Of a stretch of DNA of 12,030 nucleotides, positions 7,548 to 12,030 are shown one piece after another (the first letter of the stretch is position 1; each line of letters starts with the position of its first letter). The position numbers and the translations under genes were made by a program. The stretch comes from an uncultured Gammaproteobacteria bacterium (GTDB taxonomy: Bacteria; Pseudomonadota; Gammaproteobacteria; GCA-002705445; GCA-002716945), in the NCBI GenBank assembly GCA_913043035.1, contig CAJWMM010000012.1:1-12030 (forward strand). The letters run 5' to 3'. The notes under the pieces were generated by a model that saw only the letters and a list, made by a program, of their open reading frames with translations, searched no databases and had not been told where the DNA came from.

Positions 7548-7805
7548 ATGTCTAATTTAAATGAAATCCTTGCTGATGTTGAGAATTTTTTTACGAAGAA
7601 AAATATTGAAATTCAAATGATAGATAACCAAGTTAAAATCTATCATCATGATTATGATTATATACTTCTAATAATAGGAGATAATTTACAAGCACATTTA
7701 ATAGATGGTAATAACGTTGAAACTAAATTGACCTTTACTAAAATTGAAGATTTCTTTAAATCATATGAGAATTCATTTTTTAGGTCGCATTTGAGGGAAG
7801 AGTAA
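7548..7805 (+). CDS. Hypothetical 85-residue protein after purB
   Basis: I do not recognise a family. The ORF begins two bases after the purB stop (TAAAAATG), so it is probably co-transcribed and coupled; no clear Shine-Dalgarno is seen. The product is small and acidic overall, without a signal peptide or membrane helix. It reads as helix (LNEILADVENFFTKK), then strands (IEIQMIDNQVKIYHHD, YDYILLIIGDNLQAHLID), then a helix (KIEDFFKSYENSFF), a compact alpha/beta pattern. The last 33 bases overlap the 3' end of lysS on the other strand, so the tail SFFRSHLREE is constrained by the LysRS C-terminus. It fills the whole space between purB and lysS, which favours a real gene. A shorter true product cannot be excluded. 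Confidence 0.6.
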   Translation: MSNLNEILADVENFFTKKNIEIQMIDNQVKIYHHDYDYILLIIGDNLQAHLIDGNNVETKLTFTKIEDFFKSYENSFFRSHLREE

Positions 7806-9242
7806 CACATCTCTGATTGATGATGTGTCTGTCAATAACATCACCAATCTATCTATTCCTATTCCTGCTCCAGCTGTAGGGGGCATGCCATACTCTAGAG
7901 CTCTAATAAAATCTTCATCATATTTCATTAATTCATCCTCTTCACCAACTTGATTTTTAAATCTTTTTGCTTGCTCTTCAGGGTCATTTAATTCTGAGAA
8001 ACCATTTGCTATCTCCCTACCAGAAATGAATAACTCAAACCTCTCACATAAATCAGGATTATCATCTAACGATCTAGCCAACGGTGACACGGATGTAGGG
8101 TAATGTGTAACAAAAGTAGGATTAATTAATTTTTTTTCGACGTCTTTCTCAAAAATTTTTAATAATAATTCCTCTATTGAGTTAGATTTACCTTCATTGA
8201 TATTATTCTTCTTACAATATTTATCTAAAGAGACAACATCGCCAATATTATCTATATTGATTTCATCAATATTCTCAATAATCGATTGATGAAATGTTAG
8301 TCTATTAAAAGGGATATTAAATTGGATATTATTATCTTGATATGAATATGTTTCACCAATAGAAAGTAATTTACAAAGAGATTTGAATAGCTGTTCTATA
8401 AAATTAATTAAGTATTCATAGTTCTTATAAGCAGAATAAAATTCAATCATAGTGAATTCAGGATTGTGTTTAATTGATAACCCTTCATTACGAAAGCTTC
8501 TATTTATCTCAAACACATTTTCAAACCCACCAATAATACATCTTTTTAAGAATAGCTCAGGTGCAATTCTTAAATATAAATCAATATCTAATGAATTATG
8601 ATGAGTAACAAAAGGTTTTGCGTTAGCTCCACCTGGTATTTGATGCATCATTGGTGTCTCTACTTCAGTATAATTATGATTTATAAAAAAGTTTCTTATA
8701 TGATTAATTATCATCGATCTCTTTAGAAATACTTCTTTACTTGCTGGATTTGTCATCAAATCAAGATATCTTTGGCGATATTTAATCTCAACATCTGATA
8801 TGCCATGAAATTTTTCAGGTAAAGGTCTAAGAGATTTAGAGAGAAGGACCATAGAATTTACATTTATAGTAAGTTCGCCTGTTTTCGTTTTAAATATCTC
8901 GCCCTTCACTCCAACTATGTCTCCCAGATCTACAGCCTTAAAAAGTTTATATGTAGTGTCACCAACATGTTTTTTTTGAAGGTAAATTTGAATTTTCCCA
9001 GAATCATCATGTAGATTTGCAAAAGCAGAGTTTCCCATCAATCTTATTGTTAATAATCTTCCAGCAATCGAAACCTCTTTTTTAATGAGTTCTGCCTCTT
9101 CTTTCGATTTAGAGTCAAGGACCTCTATAATCTCTTTAGCAGAATCAACTTTATTAAAGTTATTTGGATAAGGTGATTGATATTCTCTCGAATCATTAAG
9201 TTTTTTCTTTCTTTCTATAATTAACTTATTCTCGTCCGTCAT
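7773..9242 (-). CDS. lysS: Lysyl-tRNA synthetase, class II
   Basis: Class II LysRS (489 residues; E. coli LysS has 505) charges tRNA-Lys. An N-terminal helix-rich stretch precedes the OB-fold anticodon-binding domain (about 57-138; VSIAGRLLTIRLMG, GEIFKTKTGELTI). The catalytic domain then follows with RPLPEKFHG and RYRQRYLDL-type residues, motif 1 around VETPMMHQIPGG (194-205), motif 2 FRNEGLSIKHNPEFTMIEFY (250-269) and motif 3 GAGIGIDRLVMLL (458-470), ending RDVLLFPQMRPKK, as expected for bacterial LysRS. It starts one base after the prfB stop (TGAAATG), with AAAGG 8 bases before the ATG; prfB-lysS is also an operon in E. coli. It is the last gene of the long translation operon and overlaps the small ORF after purB tail to tail by 33 bases. 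Confidence 0.97.
   Translation of the reverse strand: MTDENKLIIERKKKLNDSREYQSPYPNNFNKVDSAKEIIEVLDSKSKEEAELIKKEVSIAGRLLTIRLMGNSAFANLHDDSGKIQIYLQKKHVGDTTYKLFKAVDLGDIVGVKGEIFKTKTGELTINVNSMVLLSKSLRPLPEKFHGISDVEIKYRQRYLDLMTNPASKEVFLKRSMIINHIRNFFINHNYTEVETPMMHQIPGGANAKPFVTHHNSLDIDLYLRIAPELFLKRCIIGGFENVFEINRSFRNEGLSIKHNPEFTMIEFYSAYKNYEYLINFIEQLFKSLCKLLSIGETYSYQDNNIQFNIPFNRLTFHQSIIENIDEINIDNIGDVVSLDKYCKKNNINEGKSNSIEELLLKIFEKDVEKKLINPTFVTHYPTSVSPLARSLDDNPDLCERFELFISGREIANGFSELNDPEEQAKRFKNQVGEEDELMKYDEDFIRALEYGMPPTAGAGIGIDRLVMLLTDTSSIRDVLLFPQMRPKK
7805..7828. repeat. Perfect 7-bp inverted repeat at the purB/lysS convergence
   Basis: ACACATC (7805-7811) and GATGTGT (7822-7828) form a perfect 7-bp stem with a 10-base loop, starting on the last base of the 85-residue ORF's stop codon. 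No T-run follows on either strand, so it is not a typical Rho-independent terminator. It also lies within lysS codons for TDTSSIRD. It could slow or end plus-strand transcription, or be chance. Confidence 0.4.
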
Positions 9243-9243
9243 T

Positions 9244-10357
9244 TCAAAAACCTTTCTTTAAACATTCCTCTATAAATGGATCTAAATCACCATCTAAGAC
9301 AGCTTGGGTGTTGCTAGTTTCATATTTTGTTCTTAAATCTTTTATTCGTGAGTCATCAAGAATATAAGATCTTATTTGGTTTCCCCACGATATGTCTGAT
9401 TTTTCTGATTCAACTTTATTTTTGATTTCATTTTTCTTCGCTTGTTCGTATAGATATAGTTTAGCATGAAGTTGTTTCATCGCATTATCTTTGTTTTTAT
9501 GCTGTGATCGATCATTTTGACACTGTGTAACAATCTTCGTTGGGAGATGAGTAATTCTAACTGCAGACTCAGTCGTATTCACATGCTGCCCACCTGCTCC
9601 ACTAGCTCTATATACATCGATTCTAAGATCTGATGGACTAATGTCAATCTCAATATCGTCATCTATCTTAGGGTAAGCAAACACAGATGCAAACGATGTG
9701 TGTCTTCTGCTACCTGAATCAAATGGCGATTTTCTCACTAGACGATGTATTCCTGTTTCCGTTCGTAACCATCCATATGCATAGTCACCAGAAATTTTTA
9801 TTGACGTACTTTTCAATCCTGCAATGTCACCTTCAGTTATTTCAATTATTTCACACTTGAAATTATGTGACTCTATCCATTTTATATACATTCTCATTAA
9901 CATCTCAACCCAGTCTTGAGCTTCTGTTCCGCCTGATCCTGATTGAATATCTAGGAATGCATCATATGAATCCTCTTTGTTTTTAAACATCAGAGAAGTC
10001 ATAAAAGTTCGTAAAGATTTAGTTGTCACTGACAACAGTGTCTGCATTTCTTGGATTAAAGAAACATTTTCATGGATGCTGTTATCTTCTACTATAGTCT
10101 TGAGTGTATAATCCACTAGTTCAATACTTGCTGTAATTTTAGATATTTCCTCTTTTAATTTAGTTTTACTCTTATGATCACGTTGAAGATTAAGCATTAA
10201 GCTTTTATTATTCCAATTATTTTCATCTTCAAGCTGTTTATCTATAGCTTTTATCTCTTGTTCTATTTTAGAGAGGTCAAACTAACCCCCTAATCTCAAT
10301 AATTTTTTGAGATAATTGTTTATTTTCTTCTAAAAGATCACTAGGATTGGCTTCCAT
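9244..10357 (-). CDS. prfB: Peptide chain release factor 2, with programmed +1 frameshift
   Basis: RF2 ends translation at UGA and UAA. The gene is in two frames. A first ORF of 26 codons runs from ATG 10357 (an in-frame TAA stands immediately before it, fixing the start) through IEIRGLV to TGA at 10279-10277. After a +1 shift translation resumes with GAC (DLSKIEQEIKAI...) and continues to 9244, for about 370 residues against 365 in E. coli. The stop-codon-reading SPF (about 210-212) and peptidyl-hydrolysis GGQ (about 255-257, in SGAGGQHVN) are present. The residue preceding the SGAGGQ block is Ala, as in most bacteria, not the Thr of E. coli K-12. The start overlaps the end of the nuclease gene by 17 bases, with GGAG 11 bases upstream; lysS follows after one base. 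Termination at the in-frame UGA is itself RF2-dependent, giving autoregulation. Confidence 0.95.
10276..10291 (-). promoter_or_regulatory. RF2 +1 programmed frameshift site (variant slippery codon)
   Basis: The minus strand reads AGGGGG TTA GTT TGA C. The internal Shine-Dalgarno-like AGGGGG, the three-base spacer and the poorly terminating TGA followed by C match the E. coli site (AGGGGG TAT CTT TGA C) exactly in spacing. The slippery codon is GTT, not CTT. The sequence after the shift is in frame with the rest of RF2. The site's role is well established for prfB; the variant codon is a direct observation. Confidence 0.9.
10293..10313 (-). other. Hairpin just upstream of the RF2 frameshift site
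   Basis: On the minus strand ATCTCAA and TTGAGAT form a perfect 7-bp stem with a 7-base loop (AAAATTA). It ends one base before the AGGGGG of the frameshift site. It lies in the coding sequence for LSQKIIEI. It could act as a 5' structural element or be coincidental in AT-rich DNA. Confidence 0.4.
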
Positions 10358-11009
10358 TTATAGACAGCTCCGAATAAAATAATTCTAATTTATTAAACCA
10401 TTTACGCTTGTAAATTTCCATCTGATTTGAATGCATTATATTTTGCTCAAAATCTCCGTCTCGTGTAACTTGGAATATCATCATTGAATCGATATTTGTA
10501 TTATATTGCCAATCATGAGCAATTACATATGCAGCGCATTGAATAAAGAAATCCTCTAACTCATCTATGGTTTTTGTTTTATATGAGGACTTATAGTCTA
10601 TGATACATATCTTTCCATCATAAATACCAATTAAATCTATTGTGCCTGCGTATTTGTCAGTATAGTAAACCGAAACCTCAGAACCCCAGATCTCATCTAG
10701 TTTTGATATTAAATTATCAATAACAATTTGAGCTAAGGATTCTGCAACAAGTGAATTAGACGTCTTTATTATTGAATTTGGAGTATCTGTTAAATATTGT
10801 TGTAAATATTTATGCATCATATCACCTATCTCCATTGGATTTGTTATTTTGTTTGGTATTGTGCGATCATAACCAACTTTTGTAAATTTTATGATTGATG
10901 TAACGCTTGGAACATTTAAGTCTTCCGAAAGACAGTAATACCTTAGATTATCTACTTTATTAGTTGTATATGTCTGATAGTTGTATTTTTGTAGAATTTT
11001 TGATGACAT
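10341..11009 (-). CDS. PD-(D/E)XK nuclease, MGME1/phage exonuclease-like
   Basis: The 222-residue protein has the core of the RecB/MGME1-like PD-(D/E)XK nucleases. NLRYYCLSED followed by VPSVTSIIKFTK (33-44) is the usual N-terminal signature of MGME1 and related phage exonucleases. H66 in GDMMHKYLQQYL, E111 in GSEVSVYY, D125 in YAGTIDLIG, the DYK triad (138-140) in CIIDYKSS and the Q157-Y161 motif in FFIQCAAYVIAHD complete the active site. Members act on single-stranded or flap DNA ends; the substrate here is unknown. The ATG shares one base with the merR stop (TAATG) and the 3' end overlaps prfB by 17 bases, so it is embedded in the translation operon. No helicase domain or helicase gene is nearby. 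Family assignment is good; cellular role is open (repair, RNA primer or foreign DNA processing). Confidence 0.85.
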   Translation of the reverse strand: MSSKILQKYNYQTYTTNKVDNLRYYCLSEDLNVPSVTSIIKFTKVGYDRTIPNKITNPMEIGDMMHKYLQQYLTDTPNSIIKTSNSLVAESLAQIVIDNLISKLDEIWGSEVSVYYTDKYAGTIDLIGIYDGKICIIDYKSSYKTKTIDELEDFFIQCAAYVIAHDWQYNTNIDSMMIFQVTRDGDFEQNIMHSNQMEIYKRKWFNKLELFYSELSINGSQS

Positions 11010-11350
11010 TATTTATTTAGTAGATCTTGTAACTCCTCTAAATCTTTTTTTAATTGATTTACAATTTGATTTTTAGTATCTGATGAGCTTTTAATAATTT
11101 CTGGATTATTTATTTTGGCTTTTGCTCCTTCTATGGTGTAACCCTGATTCTGTAAGAGGTCCTTTATTTCTAAAACTAAAATTAAGTCCTTCTGTTGGTA
11201 ATATCTCCTATTACCTCTTCTCTTTATTGGATCAAGTTGTGGGAATTCCTGTTCCCAGTATCTTAAAACATGTGTCTTTATGTCGCAAATGCTGGATACC
11301 TCACCTATTGTGAAATATCTTTTATTAGGTATATTAACCTGATTGTTCAT
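11009..11350 (-). CDS. MerR-family transcriptional regulator (ihfA-linked)
   Basis: A 113-residue MerR-type protein. The winged helix-turn-helix spans about 11-75: RYFTIGEVSSICDIKTHVLR, YWEQEFPQL, then the wing KRRGNRRYYQQKDL. A short coiled coil (about 93-113) could mediate dimerisation. There is no effector-binding domain and no cysteine cluster for metal sensing, since the only cysteine is C22. It matches the small MerR-like protein found directly after ihfA in many gammaproteobacteria such as Pseudomonas, whose targets I do not know. Its ATG lies inside ihfA (17-base overlap) with AAGGA upstream, and its stop overlaps the nuclease start, so translation is coupled on both sides. Confidence 0.93.
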   Translation of the reverse strand: MNNQVNIPNKRYFTIGEVSSICDIKTHVLRYWEQEFPQLDPIKRRGNRRYYQQKDLILVLEIKDLLQNQGYTIEGAKAKINNPEIIKSSSDTKNQIVNQLKKDLEELQDLLNK

Positions 11351-11645
11351 CTATTTTTCCTTCATAACCCTCAAGTTTATTTTTGAGTTTAAGTCCAGAT
11401 TTAAATGTTACAACCCGTCTTTCTTTTATTAATACTTCTTCACCTGTTTTAGGGTTTCTTCCTGGTCGAGCATTTTTATCTCTAAGTGTAAAGTTACCAA
11501 ATCCAGATATTTTTATGTCATTACCATCTTCAAGATTTTTTTTTAATGATTCAAAAAACATTTCGATAAATTCTTTTGCTTCCCGCTTGTTGAGACCAAC
11601 TTCATCATGCAACATCTCAATAAGTGTATTCTTAGTTATAGTCAT
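11334..11645 (-). CDS. ihfA: Integration host factor alpha subunit
   Basis: The 103-residue product is a DNABII protein (E. coli IhfA has 99) that heterodimerises with IhfB and bends DNA sharply at specific sites, acting in promoter architecture, recombination and nucleoid structure. MTITKNTLIEMLHDEVGLNKR at the start, SGFGNFTLRDKNARPGRNP (47-65) with the intercalating P65 on the beta-arm, and RRVVTFKSG (77-84) match IhfA rather than HU; RDKNARPGRNPKTGEE is especially IHF-alpha-like. The pheT stop abuts the ihfA ATG with no gap (TAGATG), the standard pheST-ihfA arrangement. No strong Shine-Dalgarno is visible, so coupling to pheT is likely. The charged C-terminal tail (EGYEGKIDEQSG) is variable in the family. 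Confidence 0.96.
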   Translation of the reverse strand: MTITKNTLIEMLHDEVGLNKREAKEFIEMFFESLKKNLEDGNDIKISGFGNFTLRDKNARPGRNPKTGEEVLIKERRVVTFKSGLKLKNKLEGYEGKIDEQSG

Positions 11646-12030
11646 CTATGATTTAATTTTTAGCTTAAGTTTATTCTCGATTTGCGAGACAATATCCCTC
11701 ATTTCTTCCGTTACATCCTTGTCAACTAAGGTTTTATCCTTTGCTTGGAATGTCAGTTCCAAGGTAATACTCTTAGAATTATTACTTTCATTATAAAATA
11801 TATCACTAATTCTAATGTTAATCATGTATTTATAGGATTTTTCTCTAATTTTATTAATAAGACTGTTGCTAATATATGAAGAATGACATATCACAGTTAG
11901 ATCTCTCTGAACTTTAGGATAAATTGAAAATTCATGAATTTTAACTGAATCTATTTGCTTGATGTTATCTAAATCTATTTCAAAATATATGACATCGCCT
12001 TTTAGATCATACTGAGTAAGTAGTTTCCTC
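11646..12030 (-). CDS. pheT: Phenylalanyl-tRNA synthetase beta subunit (3' end, partial)
   Basis: The frame is open from the right edge to TAG at 11648-11646 and encodes the last 127 residues of PheT (about 800 in full). It covers the end of the catalytic-like module (GDVIYFEIDLDNI, as in the VFELE.. stretch of E. coli PheT) and the C-terminal FDX-ACB anticodon-binding domain, beginning FSIYPKVQRDLTVIC, where the P.v.RDl motif is typical, and ending EMRDIVSQIENKLKLKIKS. PheT with PheS forms the heterotetramer that charges tRNA-Phe. An internal GTG at 11894 could be mistaken for a start, but the upstream codons carry conserved PheT residues. The gene runs directly into ihfA. The rest of the gene, pheS and the operon promoter/attenuator lie outside the window. 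Confidence 0.93.
   Translation of the reverse strand, partial: RKLLTQYDLKGDVIYFEIDLDNIKQIDSVKIHEFSIYPKVQRDLTVICHSSYISNSLINKIREKSYKYMINIRISDIFYNESNNSKSITLELTFQAKDKTLVDKDVTEEMRDIVSQIENKLKLKIKS

Noticed and set aside
9244..10197. prfB starting at the ATG at 10197 (317 residues)
   Set aside because: The frame continues upstream to the GAC after the frameshift site, and the 26-codon first ORF with AGGGGG gives the usual RF2 length.
10293..10313. Rho-independent terminator inside prfB
   Set aside because: The stem is AT-rich and followed by AGGGGG rather than a T-run, so termination is unlikely.
10341..11009. Prophage remnant
   Set aside because: Apart from the nuclease there are no phage structural, integrase or attachment sequences, and the gene is embedded in a housekeeping operon.
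11122..11796. Two plus-strand ORFs (11122-11313 and 11383-11796) opposite merR, ihfA and pheT
   Set aside because: Both lie over highly conserved genes on the other strand and show no family pattern.
11646..11894. Separate 82-residue gene starting at the GTG at 11894
   Set aside because: The frame stays open to the window edge and the upstream residues (YPKVQRDL, GDVIYFEIDL) are PheT; it is the pheT 3' end.

Overview
The window is a gene-dense, AT-rich stretch (about one third G+C by eye) with no IS elements, tRNAs, CRISPR arrays or gene-free gaps over 100 bases. The gene set points to a gammaproteobacterium: HflD occurs essentially in that class, pheT-ihfA-MerR is a gammaproteobacterial gene order, and prfB-lysS is a known pair. 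Low G+C, overlapping genes and very short spacers fit a streamlined, probably marine, lineage such as SAR86- or SUP05-like bacteria. That placement is an inference.

Layout. (1) Bases 1-386, plus strand: the 3' end of hflD. (2) Bases 373-6120, minus strand: a probable operon transcribed fumC, a MotA/TolQ/ExbB-like channel protein, an ExbD/MotB-like membrane-anchored protein with a DUF2135-like periplasmic domain, a two-helix membrane protein of unknown function, and acnA. Two TCA-cycle enzymes thus flank a three-gene stator-like cassette. (3) Bases 6121-6183: a 63-base divergent promoter region with overlapping extended -10 elements on the two strands. (4) Bases 6184-7805, plus strand: purB and an unrecognised 85-residue ORF. 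(5) Bases 7773-12030, minus strand: pheT (3' end), ihfA, a MerR regulator, an MGME1-like PD-(D/E)XK nuclease, prfB and lysS, with junctions ranging from 17-base overlaps to a 1-base gap.

How the genes relate. Block 5 combines translation genes (PheT, RF2, LysRS) with a nucleoid protein, a small regulator and a nuclease. prfB carries the +1 programmed frameshift by which RF2 limits its own synthesis, but the slippery codon is GTT rather than the usual CTT, and a perfect 7-bp inverted repeat lies one base upstream of the stimulatory Shine-Dalgarno-like AGGGGG. In many gammaproteobacteria hflD lies directly upstream of purB. Here the fumC-to-acnA block sits between them in the opposite orientation.

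The best candidate for an undescribed system is the three-gene membrane cassette at 3030-4737. It looks like an ion-driven stator pair, but its periplasmic domain is neither an OmpA-like peptidoglycan binder nor a typical ExbD/TolR domain, and its third member is unknown.
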